DNA of 10,310 nt from an uncultured Porphyromonadaceae bacterium (GTDB taxonomy: Bacteria > Bacteroidota > Bacteroidia > Bacteroidales > Muribaculaceae), in the NCBI GenBank assembly GCA_947174735.1, contig CAMWKC010000062.1, positions 1 to 10,310 of the forward strand. Direction: 5' to 3'. The notes below the pieces were generated by a model. It saw only the letters and a list, made by a program, of their open reading frames with translations. It had not been told where the DNA came from and ran no database searches. Below are positions 1 to 9,056 of this stretch, piece after piece; positions within the stretch are counted from its first letter, which is position 1; each line of letters starts with the position of its first letter. The position numbers and the translations under genes were made by a program.

Positions 1-324
1 CCCGTTCACTTATTTCAGCATTAACGTAGAAGGTACAAAGGAGGAAAAAGAGAGAAAATATATAAATTTTAAAGAGAATTCTATGATGAAAGGTAAACAT
101 CAAAATATACAACGGAGTGAGGATAGAATCTTAATAATTTGCAAAATTAAAAAATTTAAACCGTAAAATAATCTATTTATACCTTTTTAACAAGCTTTCG
201 GGAAATTTATAGTCATGTCCTCGGAATCTAATTTTCAGTCAAGTACTATCAATGAGATTAAATCAAAAAGATACTGTGAAAGGAATGTATTTTCGCTTCA
301 GACAATTTTTTTGATTAAAACTTT
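1..324. other. A/T-rich leader region without a supported gene
   Basis: No credible coding sequence is visible on either strand. The stretch is rich in A/T runs and lies upstream of the first rightward gene, so it probably carries that gene's promoter. I could not find a full TTTG/TAnnTTTG pair: TATTTTCG at 288-295 is one base from the -7 consensus but lacks a properly spaced -33 box. A purine-rich AAAGGAGG at 37-44 has no start codon at a useful distance. The 28-codon reading frame at 83-166 looks accidental. Confidence 0.5.
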
Positions 325-2610
325 ATGAAACTGAACGAAATCGGAATTATGTACAGTGGTAGTAAGACATTATTGCTGAAACCTGAGGTATATGACCCTT
401 TGCGACTGTGTACAGGAAACGGAAAGGCATGTATAGACGTGAGACGCAGTAATGGTGTTATGGTTAGTACTGAGGGAGTTATTAAAGCTTCGCCTATAGG
501 TAGATATAGTGACATAGTACGTGAAGATGATAAAATTACTTCTCTGTCAAGACCAACTCTGCCTTTTATGGAATGGGCATTGGTACGTACAGCAATACCG
601 CCTTATCAGAAGACAGCTCTTAATCTGCCAACTACCCAATTTACGGTAGACGTACCGGAGAATGAGGTATCACAGGTGGCAGCCTGTTTTGGACTGCAAG
701 TAAATTCAAGTACGAATATAGTTGCGGGGTATAATATAGAAGAAGTTCTTTCTGCTGCTTCTGTAACAGCGGAAAAATTACGCGAAGGATGCTTAAGAAT
801 ATTGGAAGAGTACAGAGAAATATGCAGACGTAAGGGTGCTTTCTGTTCACCGTTTTTGGTTGTTGCAGCTTTGCGTATGAATGATGGTAGCCATTCCTTA
901 GCCTCAGTACCAGTACTTATGCAGCCCGTGTCGGCTTCTCCTCTGGTGCGTATAGACAGTGCCGTATTGTCGAATGGTTGTCTGCGACTTGAATTGAGCA
1001 TTATTAATGCTCCCTGCCAGCTTATTATACGGGTAGATAACACATCAGTTGATGACTTAACAAAGCTGCTTGCTACTCATCTTGATATTTTTGTAAGCGA
1101 GCAGGCACCGTGGCAGATAGCCGCCTATGGAGTTCAGGCGCCGGTATTGCGTAGCTCTGCTGATATTTTTACACATTCCGGCCTGTCAGCTGATTACGGC
1201 AGTCTCAATCGCCCCCAACAGCTTATGAGCATAAGTGATACTGTCCCATGTCTTTATTATCCACGCTCGGACAGAGAGGGTTTCGGAGAGGAGTTATGCA
1301 AAATAGGGGAATTTTATAAAGTAGGGGAATTTTCTCTTGACAGTCTTTCCGACGATTGGATAGAAGTGGTCTGTGGCGGTTTACCTGCAATGGGGAAAGC
1401 AGAGTTATTCATTCCTGATTATACTCTTCACACAGAAGTAGCCGACGGAAAGATAGAGAGAATTAACGGACTTACATGTGTGGTAGCACCGCAACTGAAA
1501 CTGCCTTATGCCGGAGCACTGAGAACACTATTGCAGTATGATGATCGTAATAACGCTGTGGAGGTTTCGGGCAGCAGAATGACAGTATCCGGCAGCAAAA
1601 ATGGTATGCCGGTAGGGAGACGGTTTGAACCAGCTACCGGAAATGACAATTTATGGAGCATAAACAGTGAAGTCATGGAAAATCTTGTATGGATTTTTTA
1701 TCCGGACCCTGATATACGTAACCTGACTATACATACCGCTAACCATAAAGTTACATTGAGATTGCGCCGTCACCACATATTGTCAGGTGCATACTGGTGC
1801 GGTCTTCTTAAAGGCACGGACAAAGATAAAGAAACCGTATTATCAGAAAACAGTACTACACCCGAGAGTGCCGGGAGAAATAATACAGAGTCTGTTTATA
1901 AATTACCCGGCAACATGCTTACTTCACTTGAGGTCTGCGAAGGACTTTTCCCGGCTTCGCGGATACTCTCTTTCCCGGCTCCTACACGACTTATGGGCAT
2001 CGCTCCGGCTTTGCGCAGTATGTCATCAGGCGAATTGGGACGTTTTCCTCTTTATGCTTTTACTGATACGGCTGTGTGGGCAATCACTTCCACTGAAAAT
2101 AAGGGTTGGCGACAGGTACAGCCTATTGCTTTGATTGGCTGTAACAATAGCAAGACTATATCGGCCACCCACACAGCTGTAGCTTTTACCGGCTACGACA
2201 GTCTGTGGCTGGCCGAAGGGTCGAAAGTGCGTTGTTTGTTAACTTCTGAAGTATTGGGTAGTGAGATAACGGCGATACGGTTTGATGCACATCATAACAG
2301 GCTTATGATAGCTACGGCTGACAGACGTGTGATTCTGTACTGTCTGGAACGCTATGCGCTGATAGGAGTAGCTGCACAGGACCATGAGGAACAGCGGTGT
2401 TTCGTCACTATGCCGATAGAATTACCATCGGCTGTATGTGTTAACGGCTTATGTTGTCATGGGGAACACATAAATTATACACGTCTTTATGCAGGTAACA
2501 GTATCAGTACCTTACATTATGTAGCCGGACTCCCCGGTTGCAGTCTGCGTCATTTCACTACTGCCCCTGTGTCATTGTTACGTGTCGAAGTCGGATTATC
2601 CGAAGTATGA
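325..2610 (+). CDS. Uncharacterised 761-residue protein, possibly phage virion-like
   Basis: I do not recognise a named function. The protein has no signal peptide, lipobox or membrane segment, so it looks cytosolic or virion-type. Residues 175-201 ([15 protein letters not shown], then a VPVLMQP segment) and residues 573-587 ([15 protein letters not shown], followed by a [10 protein letters not shown] segment) recall, from memory, a family of large Bacteroidota proteins with a 'YALRLYDGSY..SAPVLM' region and a C-terminal 'FPLYAFTxxGVWAL' repeat region. That family resembles beta-propeller phage tail or head-to-tail proteins; this is inference. Residues from about 540 onward are mostly short beta-like segments, consistent with a propeller. 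No other phage gene is in the window, so it may be a domesticated single gene. The ATG at 325 follows an A/T-rich stretch without a Shine-Dalgarno site. Its last 61 bases overlap the 3' end of the GDP-fucose synthase gene on the other strand. Confidence 0.8.
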   Translation: MKLNEIGIMYSGSKTLLLKPEVYDPLRLCTGNGKACIDVRRSNGVMVSTEGVIKASPIGRYSDIVREDDKITSLSRPTLPFMEWALVRTAIPPYQKTALNLPTTQFTVDVPENEVSQVAACFGLQVNSSTNIVAGYNIEEVLSAASVTAEKLREGCLRILEEYREICRRKGAFCSPFLVVAALRMNDGSHSLASVPVLMQPVSASPLVRIDSAVLSNGCLRLELSIINAPCQLIIRVDNTSVDDLTKLLATHLDIFVSEQAPWQIAAYGVQAPVLRSSADIFTHSGLSADYGSLNRPQQLMSISDTVPCLYYPRSDREGFGEELCKIGEFYKVGEFSLDSLSDDWIEVVCGGLPAMGKAELFIPDYTLHTEVADGKIERINGLTCVVAPQLKLPYAGALRTLLQYDDRNNAVEVSGSRMTVSGSKNGMPVGRRFEPATGNDNLWSINSEVMENLVWIFYPDPDIRNLTIHTANHKVTLRLRRHHILSGAYWCGLLKGTDKDKETVLSENSTTPESAGRNNTESVYKLPGNMLTSLEVCEGLFPASRILSFPAPTRLMGIAPALRSMSSGELGRFPLYAFTDTAVWAITSTENKGWRQVQPIALIGCNNSKTISATHTAVAFTGYDSLWLAEGSKVRCLLTSEVLGSEITAIRFDAHHNRLMIATADRRVILYCLERYALIGVAAQDHEEQRCFVTMPIELPSAVCVNGLCCHGEHINYTRLYAGNSISTLHYVAGLPGCSLRHFTTAPVSLLRVEVGLSEV

Positions 2611-3527
2611 TTTAGGAAATCCGTGTATGCGAGGGCTAGTCCTTCGTCGAGTTCAGTACGGTATGTCCAGCCTAATGCGGCGGCTTTACTTACGTCGAGG
2701 AGTTTACGCGGCGTACCGTTGGGTTTTGATGTGTCCCAGACTATTTTACCCTTATATCCGACGATACGGGCTACAGTCTCGGCTAATTCCCGAATAGTTA
2801 TTTCCTTACCTGTACCGGCATTTACAGTTTCATTGCCCGAATAGTGATTCATAAGAAAGACGCATAGGTTGGCAAGGTCATCTACATATAGGAATTCACG
2901 CAACGGTGAACCGTCGCCCCAGCACACCACTTCGGCAGCTCCGCTCACACGGGCTTCATGAAAGCGGCGTATTAGTGCCGGAAGCACATGTGAATTACGT
3001 GGATGATAATTGTCGTTAGGCCCGTAAAGGTTGGTAGGCATTACGGATATGAAGTCTGTACCGTACTGTCGGTTGAGATACTCGCAATATTTAAGTCCGC
3101 TTATCTTGGCCAGTGCGTATGCTTCGTTAGTTTGTTCGAGAGCTGAGGTAAGCAGACAGTCTTCTGTCATCGGCTGAGGTGCCAGACGCGGATAGATACA
3201 TGATGAACCGAGAAACTCCAGCTTACGGCAGCCGTTACGCCATGCGGCATTAATGACATTCATCTCAAGCATCATATTCTGATACATGAAGTCAGCAGGC
3301 GATTCGGAATTAGCCATGATGCCTCCGACTTTGGCAGCGGCAAGAAATACATAATCCGGACGTTCGGCTGCAAAGAAGCCGTTGACGGCTTTCTGATCGG
3401 TAAGGTCAAGTTCAGCATGTGTACGGCAAATTATATTGTCGTAACCCTGACGATGCAGTTCGCGTACTATAGCCGAACCTACCATACCGCGATGTCCGGC
3501 TACATATATCTTATCATTTCTGTTCAT
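2550..3527 (-). CDS. fcl: GDP-L-fucose synthase
   Basis: Converts GDP-4-keto-6-deoxy-D-mannose to GDP-L-fucose with NADPH (epimerase plus reductase), in the cytosol, supplying fucose for surface glycans. It is a short-chain dehydrogenase/reductase of 325 residues, the usual family size (E. coli 321). Visible features: the Rossmann nucleotide loop GHRGMVG at residues 11-17; the catalytic triad Ser108, Tyr137 and Lys141 (YALAK); Cys110 and His180, matching E. coli Cys109 and His179; and the [11 protein letters not shown] segment near 166-176. The ATG at 3527 overlaps the end of the upstream phosphotransferase gene by 14 bases, so the two are probably translationally coupled. The partner gene gmd (GDP-mannose 4,6-dehydratase), often adjacent, is not in the window. 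The final residues, about 308-325 (polar, [11 protein letters not shown]), extend past the family core and lie over the 3' end of the convergent gene. Confidence 0.96.
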   Translation of the reverse strand: MNRNDKIYVAGHRGMVGSAIVRELHRQGYDNIICRTHAELDLTDQKAVNGFFAAERPDYVFLAAAKVGGIMANSESPADFMYQNMMLEMNVINAAWRNGCRKLEFLGSSCIYPRLAPQPMTEDCLLTSALEQTNEAYALAKISGLKYCEYLNRQYGTDFISVMPTNLYGPNDNYHPRNSHVLPALIRRFHEARVSGAAEVVCWGDGSPLREFLYVDDLANLCVFLMNHYSGNETVNAGTGKEITIRELAETVARIVGYKGKIVWDTSKPNGTPRKLLDVSKAAALGWTYRTELDEGLALAYTDFLNHTSDNPTSTRNNDTGAVVK

Positions 3528-5613
3528 TATTATCAGATGATTTTAAGACACTATTGTTTTCGTTCGCTATGCTCATACGGTCTTCTGTGAGACGACTTGT
3601 GTAGTCCTGCATGAAGGCACGGGCGAAGGTTATCATTCGGTTGACTTCATCGGCGTCGTATTCAGTTGAAGCCGGTACCTTCTGTGGTATGTTACTCCGG
3701 GGCTTGATACTGTGACCAAGCATATTGTTATGCAACAACGGATCCAGTGAAATATCATACAACCCTGCTATTCCCATCATATCCGAATCGAGTTGCACCA
3801 TATAGCGTGTGCTCATAATCTGATACATATCGTTTATGAAGTTGATAGCGTATGAAGGACCTTCGTTCCATATATCGCGTCCTACAGCTACAAAAGGTTT
3901 AGGATAACCAAGCATACCTAACAGAGTGGGCGCAAGATCAAACTGTGAAGCTACTGTCTCTTCGACTAAGCGTGGTGTCAGCGATCCGTCAGGAGTGTAA
4001 AACATCATCGTGATGTGAGGCTGCATATAGTCGCCGTCGAAATCACTGCCGGGTAAATCACGACAACCGTGGTCTGCAGTTATAATAAATAAGGTGTTGT
4101 TGTACCAAGGCTGTGTGCGGGCTATATCGAAAAATTCCTTTATCGCCCGGTCTTCATATTCAACACATCGTTCCAGCGAACCGGGAGCGGATAAGTAACC
4201 TTCGGTGGCCCAGCGTTCTGATACAGTCCAAGGCCCGTGTGGTTTGAGTGTGAACCACCCGGCCATAAAGGGTTGAGGTAGTGTAGAGAGATCGCGGGCC
4301 ATAAAAGCAGCTACTTCATGGTCATATACTCCCCACTGACCGTCATATTCCGCTTCGGTACCGAAAGTGTCACGTGTTGTGACAGTTTCGAACCCCATAA
4401 CGTGCATAAGATGGTCAATACCGTATGAACCGTAATTGCCGCCGAAATAGAATTTGGTAGTATACCCCTCGTCTTTCAGCAGACGTGCCGGAGAGTCGAC
4501 AAGATTATTGTTATAAGGTGATGAAAGATAAAGAAAACTATTGAAAGTCGGGAAGCCGGCAAATACGCCTGTCACACCTTCTATAGAAGATTTCCCGGTG
4601 GCAAAAGCATGACGTAGTGTCAGGGACTTCTGAGCCAGCGAGTCAAGAAAAGGCATAAGATGACGCCGTTCGTCATCCATAGGTAGTACGCGCTGTGAGT
4701 CAAGCCATAGTGTGCCGCCGCTTTCAATAGCTATAAGTATTACGTTTTTACGTGTGAAAGGTGCGTCCTGATGTGGAATATGTACTGATGAACGCACCGC
4801 TTTCAGTTCTTTGTCAGAAAAGAAAGTCAGAGGTTTTATGGTGTTGTCGCGGCTCATAGAACGTAAAAGACAGAAGGGGGTATTAAGAACGACATTTATC
4901 TGTGACGGAGACGAAACATACCATACAGCATCACCTATAGCCATAGGATGCCCGGTACCGACACGCCCGCGCATGGCTATGAATGTCAGACCGCCTGTAA
5001 CTATCAGTATACCCCAGCGCGCTATGGAAGTAAAACGCTTTGAATGCCATAACGGTGCCGGCTGCCGTATGCGTATGAACCACACTGTGCAGACTACGGC
5101 TGCTATAGCGAGCAGGCCTAAAAAATATGCCCACCAATAGTCCTTTATATATGAGAATATAATACTACCCATATTCGGGTCATTCCACATATTAAGGAAT
5201 GTATGCCAACGAAGACGTGACCCTGTAAAACGATAGAAAGGTATATCAGCGATATTCAGTAGCAGAAGCAGCGAATTACATATAATATATACTATGTTAC
5301 CTGCTATTATCCAGCCATGCCGCCAAGCAAGAGATGTGGGCCAGAAACGCATCAGTATAAACAGCGTATTAAAATAAGCTAAAGCCGACAGGTCAAAACG
5401 AAGTCCGAAAAAGGAAACTTTTATAAATTGCCCGAGGGTCATGGCTCCGGTAAGATCTGAATTGTACAGATAAAATCCTGCACGTGTAAGCCACAACGCT
5501 ATAAGAGCAACAAGAAGCTGCACTAATGTGGCCAGATATAAGGACAGACCCTGTCTGTGGGTCTGACGCAAGGTGGCAGAGACTGAAGGTTGATGTTGCG
5601 GTTGATGTTCCAT
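3514..5613 (-). CDS. LtaS-type sulfatase-fold membrane phosphotransferase
   Basis: An alkaline-phosphatase/sulfatase superfamily protein of the LTA synthase family. Using the ATG at 5613 it has 699 residues; an upstream TTG at 5652 would add 13, but the ATG is preferred because it follows A/T-rich DNA and lies below a leader hairpin. About five membrane helices come first (roughly 25-50, 73-91, 100-122, 159-180, 200-214), then an extracytoplasmic catalytic domain from about 290. Candidate metal and active-site residues are Glu297 (IAIES), Ser342 in GKSS where S. aureus LtaS has the nucleophile Thr300, His459 (KPHGPW), and Asp514-His515 (TADHGC). Gram-negative relatives move phosphoglycerol or phosphoethanolamine groups onto periplasmic glycans or lipids; the substrate here is unknown. 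It is the first gene of a leftward operon with fcl, which suggests surface-glycan modification (inference). Confidence 0.92.
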   Translation of the reverse strand: MEHQPQHQPSVSATLRQTHRQGLSLYLATLVQLLVALIALWLTRAGFYLYNSDLTGAMTLGQFIKVSFFGLRFDLSALAYFNTLFILMRFWPTSLAWRHGWIIAGNIVYIICNSLLLLLNIADIPFYRFTGSRLRWHTFLNMWNDPNMGSIIFSYIKDYWWAYFLGLLAIAAVVCTVWFIRIRQPAPLWHSKRFTSIARWGILIVTGGLTFIAMRGRVGTGHPMAIGDAVWYVSSPSQINVVLNTPFCLLRSMSRDNTIKPLTFFSDKELKAVRSSVHIPHQDAPFTRKNVILIAIESGGTLWLDSQRVLPMDDERRHLMPFLDSLAQKSLTLRHAFATGKSSIEGVTGVFAGFPTFNSFLYLSSPYNNNLVDSPARLLKDEGYTTKFYFGGNYGSYGIDHLMHVMGFETVTTRDTFGTEAEYDGQWGVYDHEVAAFMARDLSTLPQPFMAGWFTLKPHGPWTVSERWATEGYLSAPGSLERCVEYEDRAIKEFFDIARTQPWYNNTLFIITADHGCRDLPGSDFDGDYMQPHITMMFYTPDGSLTPRLVEETVASQFDLAPTLLGMLGYPKPFVAVGRDIWNEGPSYAINFINDMYQIMSTRYMVQLDSDMMGIAGLYDISLDPLLHNNMLGHSIKPRSNIPQKVPASTEYDADEVNRMITFARAFMQDYTSRLTEDRMSIANENNSVLKSSDNNEQK

Positions 5614-5635
5614 ATATATGAAATCAGACGCTGAA

Positions 5636-5668
5636 GAAGGGTCCGGAAACAAGGTCTGAAGACCCTTC
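5636..5668 (-). promoter_or_regulatory. Hairpin in leader of the phosphotransferase gene
   Basis: GAAGGGTC (5636-5643) and GACCCTTC (5661-5668) are perfect 8-base inverted arms around a 17-base loop, in the predicted 5' untranslated RNA 23 bases before the ATG at 5613. An alternative smaller hairpin GGTCT-GA-AGACC (5653-5664) shares part of the same bases, so two mutually exclusive foldings are possible. The stem is visible directly; any regulatory role is inferred. I see no match to a riboswitch class I know. Confidence 0.35.
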
Positions 5669-5684
5669 GGGGCGAATATAGACG

Positions 5685-5692
5685 CAAAATTA
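5685..5692 (-). promoter_or_regulatory. Possible -7 element for the leftward operon
   Basis: On the minus strand this reads TAATTTTG, a full match to the Bacteroidota -7 consensus TAnnTTTG, about 72 bases before the preferred ATG at 5613. The -33 side is poor: the nearest TTTG on this strand (5707-5710) is only 14 bases away, shorter than the usual 19-21. It is the likeliest promoter for the phosphotransferase-fcl pair, but weak as a prediction. Confidence 0.4.
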
Positions 5693-5703
5693 AGCTTTTT
5701 GCT

Positions 5704-5717
5704 TCACAAAATTGTGA
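5704..5717. promoter_or_regulatory. Dyad between the divergent promoters
   Basis: TCACAA-AA-TTGTGA is a perfect 6-base inverted repeat with a 2-base centre. It covers the -33 box of the rightward promoter and lies near the midpoint of the two facing TAATTTTG elements. This is where an operator would be expected, but the site is short and A/T-rich, so chance is possible. No regulator gene is in the window. Confidence 0.3.
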
Positions 5718-5743
5718 GATAGACGAAAAAACAACTAATTTTG
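5711..5743 (+). promoter_or_regulatory. Predicted promoter of the glycosyltransferase cluster
   Basis: TAATTTTG at 5736-5743 matches the Bacteroidota -7 consensus TAnnTTTG. ATTG at 5711-5714, 21 bases upstream, fits the -33 position with one mismatch to TTTG. Transcription would begin near 5750, leaving a leader of about 15 bases before the ATG at 5766. The -33 box overlaps a small dyad at 5704-5717. Confidence 0.55.
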
Positions 5744-5765
5744 CACTCTAACCAATACCTGACCT

Positions 5766-6578
5766 ATGGCTATATCAGCAGTCATAAACACTTATAATGC
5801 TACCGAGCATCTGGAACGCGTCATTGATAACCTGCGTGGCTTTGATGAAATAGTGGTATGCGACATGGAATCGACCGACGGCACTCCCGAATTGGCCGCA
5901 AGCCTCGGTGCACGTGTGATTACCTTTCCGAAAGGTGACTACAATTACTGTGAGCCTGCTCGTATGACCGCCATATATGCCGCACGTTCACAGTGGGTGC
6001 TGGTAGTTGACGCTGACGAGCTTGTGACTAATGAGCTCAGAGAGTATCTTTATGACTTTATCAAGAACCCTGGTGCGGTAAAGGGCATCTTTATACCGCG
6101 TAAGAACCATATTCTCAGTCGTTTCGACCCATCGAGTTACCCCGATTATCAGTTGCGTTTCTTCGACAGGAGTTGTGTCAACTGGCCTCCTACAGTACAT
6201 GCTGTACCGATTATCAAAGGCGACGTGCTGCGTATACCTCCCGCCCGTAAAGAGCTTGCGCTTATACATCTGCCGCATAATCTCGCCGGTCAGGTGGAGC
6301 GCTCCAACACCTATTCGACTGCTGAAGTGACACGGCGGCTGGCACGTCCTGTGACACTTATGGAACTGTGGTTTAAACCTTGGGTAAGATTTCTTAAGAG
6401 TTACATTCTTAAAGGCGGCTGGGCGATGGGAGTGCCCGGTTACATCGTGGCTAAAAACAATGCCTACTATAAATTTCTGACTCTCGCTAAGATGCATGAA
6501 CATAGTGTAATGGCTGAATTTCACGATCGTTACCGTGCACAAAAGCCACGTCGTAAATCAGGCACTTCAAAGCGTTGA
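5766..6578 (+). CDS. Family 2 glycosyltransferase, WaaE/KdtX-like
   Basis: A cytoplasmic-face sugar transferase of 270 residues, GT-A fold, using a nucleotide sugar to extend a lipid-linked or lipopolysaccharide-core acceptor; donor and acceptor cannot be read from sequence. The N-terminus shows the GT2 opening (ISAVINTYN, 3-11), an acidic nucleotide-binding stretch CDMESTDGT with Asp33 and Asp38, and the metal-binding DAD at 82-84 inside VVDADELV. The C-terminal half has the aromatic and basic segment KPWVRFLKSYILKGGW, seen in WaaE-type enzymes and likely to sit at the membrane surface, and ends in a very basic tail (KPRRKSGTSKR). It has no membrane-spanning helix. It is the first gene of a rightward cluster with its own predicted promoter; the next gene begins 22 bases after its stop. 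The general assignment is firm, the LPS-core role is inference. Confidence 0.93.
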   Translation: MAISAVINTYNATEHLERVIDNLRGFDEIVVCDMESTDGTPELAASLGARVITFPKGDYNYCEPARMTAIYAARSQWVLVVDADELVTNELREYLYDFIKNPGAVKGIFIPRKNHILSRFDPSSYPDYQLRFFDRSCVNWPPTVHAVPIIKGDVLRIPPARKELALIHLPHNLAGQVERSNTYSTAEVTRRLARPVTLMELWFKPWVRFLKSYILKGGWAMGVPGYIVAKNNAYYKFLTLAKMHEHSVMAEFHDRYRAQKPRRKSGTSKR

Positions 6579-6600
6579 CACTCGGAACAGATTATATGTT

Positions 6601-7581
6601 ATGATTATGAAACTGTACAGACGTATCGTAATGGCATTGCTGTCAGCTCTTACTCTGACCGGTTGTGCGGCCACAGGCAGTAAGGCGGTATCTGACAGTA
6701 CTGCTGCAGAACCGCAGACCACACCTCCGCCTGTATTTAAGGCGGACAGTGCATACGCTTATCTGAAACGTCAGGTCGATTTCGGTCCTCGCGTACCTAA
6801 TACCGAGGCCCACCGGCTCGCCGGTGAATGGCTTGCGTCGGAACTCGCACGACACGGTGCGACAGTAAGTGAACAGAAAGCCACCTTGTCTGCTTTTGAC
6901 GGTACGCAGCTTATGGCTACTAACATAATGGGCCGCTTTAATCCTGCCGCTGATGATAGAGTGCTTCTGTTAGCTCATTGGGATTGCCGTCCGTGGGCTG
7001 ATGAAGACCCTGATAGCAAACGCCACAGCGAGGCTGTAGATGGTGCTAATGATGGTGCCAGCGGTGTGGCTGTACTTCTTGAAATCGCACGCCTTATAAA
7101 GGAGTCCGGTACCAAGCGGGGTATAGATATTCTCTTTCTTGACGCTGAGGATTGGGGAGCTACACATGACGATGATTCATGGGCTTTAGGCGCACAGTAT
7201 TTTATGGCTCATTTGCCTGATGCTGGTAATTATCGGCCGTCAGCCGCTATATTACTTGATATGGTAGGGGGTAAAAATGCTACTTTCTGCCGTGAATATT
7301 TCTCACAGAAAGCGGCACCGGATATTGCCGATGCTATCTGGGCTACCGCACGCGCTGCTGGTTATGAGGAGTATTTCCCGAACCGTCTAGGAGGAGCCGT
7401 CACCGATGACCATGTCAGATTCATCGACGGAGGTATACCGGCTATAGATATAATTGATTATCGTCCCGGGGAAGGCTTCAATCCTACATGGCATACCACA
7501 TCTGACAATCTTAACAATATAGACCCGACTACTCTCAAAGCCGTAGGTCAGACTCTCAGTAACTATCTGTTAGGACACTGA
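6601..7581 (+). CDS. M28-family lipoprotein, probable glutaminyl-peptide cyclotransferase
   Basis: Probably turns N-terminal glutamine of exported proteins into pyroglutamate in the periplasm. The ATG at 6601 is chosen over a GTG at 6535 because it gives a normal lipoprotein signal: basic start, hydrophobic core, lipobox LTGC with Cys22. There is no acidic run after the Cys, so inner-membrane retention is likely. Of 326 residues, the M28 domain begins near 48. Zinc and catalytic residues aligned by eye to human glutaminyl cyclase: Asp151 (GANDGASG), Glu183-Asp184 (DAEDWG), Asp220 (LLDMVGG), Asp269 (TDDH) and His298 (WHTTSD). Asp184 stands where the human enzyme has the zinc ligand Glu202, and Asp283 (AIDII) where it has His319. 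I believe both changes are usual in the bacterial type. An ordinary M28 aminopeptidase is the alternative, but the WHT-SDN end and LLDMVGG favour the cyclase. tyrS follows after 58 bases. Confidence 0.85.
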   Translation: MIMKLYRRIVMALLSALTLTGCAATGSKAVSDSTAAEPQTTPPPVFKADSAYAYLKRQVDFGPRVPNTEAHRLAGEWLASELARHGATVSEQKATLSAFDGTQLMATNIMGRFNPAADDRVLLLAHWDCRPWADEDPDSKRHSEAVDGANDGASGVAVLLEIARLIKESGTKRGIDILFLDAEDWGATHDDDSWALGAQYFMAHLPDAGNYRPSAAILLDMVGGKNATFCREYFSQKAAPDIADAIWATARAAGYEEYFPNRLGGAVTDDHVRFIDGGIPAIDIIDYRPGEGFNPTWHTTSDNLNNIDPTTLKAVGQTLSNYLLGH

Positions 7582-7639
7582 ATCGTCTTATTTCGATAGT
7601 CTTCTAATCGAACATAACACAGAAAGACATAAAAAACAA

Positions 7640-8932
7640 ATGGATTTCATTGACGAACTTACCTGGCGCGGTATGATACACACTATGATGCCGGGTACTG
7701 AAGAACAGCTCCGTAAGGAGATGACAACCGCTTACTTAGGAATAGACCCGACAGCAGACAGTCTGCATATCGGTCACCTTTGCGGCGTAATGATGCTGCG
7801 TCACTTCCAGCGTTGTGGCCATAAGCCTCTGGCTCTTGTAGGAGGCGCTACCGGTATGATAGGCGACCCTTCCGGCAAGAGTGCTGAGCGTAATCTGCTT
7901 GACGAAGCTACACTGCGTCATAATCAGGAAGCTATAAAGAAACAGTTGGAACGTTTCCTTGATTTTGACAGTGATGCTCCTAACCGTGCCGAATTGGTAA
8001 ATAACTATGACTGGACTAAAGATGTCACTTTCCTTGATTTCGCACGTGAGATAGGCAAGCATATCACCGTTAACTATATGATGGCTAAAGACTCGGTACA
8101 GAAACGTCTTAACGGCGAAGCACGTGACGGTCTGAGCTTTACTGAGTTTACTTATCAGTTGCTTCAAGGTTTCGACTTCCTGCATCTCTATCAGGAAAAA
8201 GGTTGTAAGCTCCAGCTTGGCGGTTCTGACCAATGGGGTAACATAACCACCGGTTCTGAGCTGATACGTCGTAAAACCGGCGGTGAGGTCTACGCGCTGA
8301 CCTGTCCGCTTATAACCAAAGCTGACGGCGGTAAATTCGGTAAGACCGAAAGCGGTAACGTATGGCTCGACGCCCGTTATACCTCACCTTACAAATTCTA
8401 TCAGTTCTGGCTTAACGTCAGCGACGCGGATGCCGAGAAATACCTGAAGATATTTACCTTCCTCACCAAAGAGGAAATCGAAGCTCTTGCTGCCGAACAT
8501 GCCGCTGATCCCGGCAAGCGTCCGCTGCAGAAGCGCCTCGCAAAAGAAGTCACCGAGATGGTGCATGGTGAAGAAGCGTACAAAGCCGCTGTCGAGGCTT
8601 CGCAGATACTGTTCAGTAACCAGGCACGCGAAGCTCTCTTAGCCCTTGACGAAAAAAACCTGCTCGATGTCTTTGAAGGTGTACCGCAGTTTGAAGTATC
8701 ACGTGCCGACATAGAGGCCGGTGTGCCTTTACTCGAACTTCTCGCCGGTAAAACCTCCGTATTCCCCTCCAAGGGCGAAGCACGCAAAATGGTACAAGGC
8801 GGCGGTGTCTCAATCAATAAAGAGAAAGTAACCGACCCAGCCACAATAATCAATGCCGAAAGTCTCCTTGACGGCAAATACATTCTGGTACAACGCGGCA
8901 AGAAAAACTACTATCTCCTGCGTGTAGTCTGA
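7640..8932 (+). CDS. tyrS: Tyrosyl-tRNA synthetase
   Basis: Attaches tyrosine to tRNA-Tyr in the cytosol, using ATP. It is a complete class I synthetase of 430 residues, normal for Bacteroidota. The Rossmann catalytic domain shows the first signature HIGH at 43-46, Tyr32, the tyrosine-pocket set Tyr172, Gln176 and Asp179, GGSDQWGN beginning at 194-195, and the second signature in the bacterial TyrRS form KFGKT at 232-236. An S4 RNA-binding domain occupies about 362-430. The ATG at 7640 has an A-rich upstream stretch (ACATAAAAAACAA) and no Shine-Dalgarno site, as usual in the phylum. I see no T-box-like leader and no clear promoter in the 58 bases before it, so it is probably transcribed with the cyclase gene, at least in part. 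A strong stem-loop follows the stop codon. Confidence 0.98.
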   Translation: MDFIDELTWRGMIHTMMPGTEEQLRKEMTTAYLGIDPTADSLHIGHLCGVMMLRHFQRCGHKPLALVGGATGMIGDPSGKSAERNLLDEATLRHNQEAIKKQLERFLDFDSDAPNRAELVNNYDWTKDVTFLDFAREIGKHITVNYMMAKDSVQKRLNGEARDGLSFTEFTYQLLQGFDFLHLYQEKGCKLQLGGSDQWGNITTGSELIRRKTGGEVYALTCPLITKADGGKFGKTESGNVWLDARYTSPYKFYQFWLNVSDADAEKYLKIFTFLTKEEIEALAAEHAADPGKRPLQKRLAKEVTEMVHGEEAYKAAVEASQILFSNQAREALLALDEKNLLDVFEGVPQFEVSRADIEAGVPLLELLAGKTSVFPSKGEARKMVQGGGVSINKEKVTDPATIINAESLLDGKYILVQRGKKNYYLLRVV

Positions 8933-8970
8933 GTCATATTCATAACATATTTATATCCTATTTTAAACCT

Positions 8971-9022
8971 AAGATAAATGACTTAACAAAGTTGTAAAAC
9001 ACTTTGTTAAGTCACTTATCTT
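8971..9022. terminator. Stem-loop after tyrS, probably bidirectional terminator
   Basis: Arms of 21 bases (8971-8991 and 9002-9022) are complementary at all but one position, around a 10-base loop. In minus-strand RNA the odd position is a G-U pair, so the stem is fully paired in that direction; in plus-strand RNA it is an A-C mismatch. It lies between tyrS and the convergent DUF1016 remnant, where a shared terminator is expected. There is no clear U-tract on either side, and the stem is A/T-rich, so a small inserted inverted-repeat element is an alternative. Confidence 0.6.
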
Positions 9023-9056
9023 ATACAGGCAAAATTCAAATATTACCTCTGGTGAC

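Noticed and set aside
37..44. AAAGGAGG, Shine-Dalgarno-like
   Set aside because: No start codon within a useful distance, and Bacteroidota genes here do not use such sites.
83..166. 28-codon reading frame starting ATGATG
   Set aside because: Short, A/T-driven composition, no promoter and no recognisable features.
606..1043. 145-codon antisense frame within the 761-residue gene
   Set aside because: Shadow of the sense gene, with no start context or family resemblance.
5614..5652. Upstream TTG start for the membrane phosphotransferase
   Set aside because: The ATG at 5613 gives a normal N-terminus, and the extension would run through the leader hairpin.
6535..6600. GTG start of the M28 lipoprotein inside the glycosyltransferase gene
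   Set aside because: It would place 22 polar residues before the lipoprotein signal; the ATG at 6601 gives a proper signal peptide.
8401..8901. 166-codon antisense frame within tyrS
   Set aside because: Serine/arginine-rich shadow of a conserved housekeeping gene.
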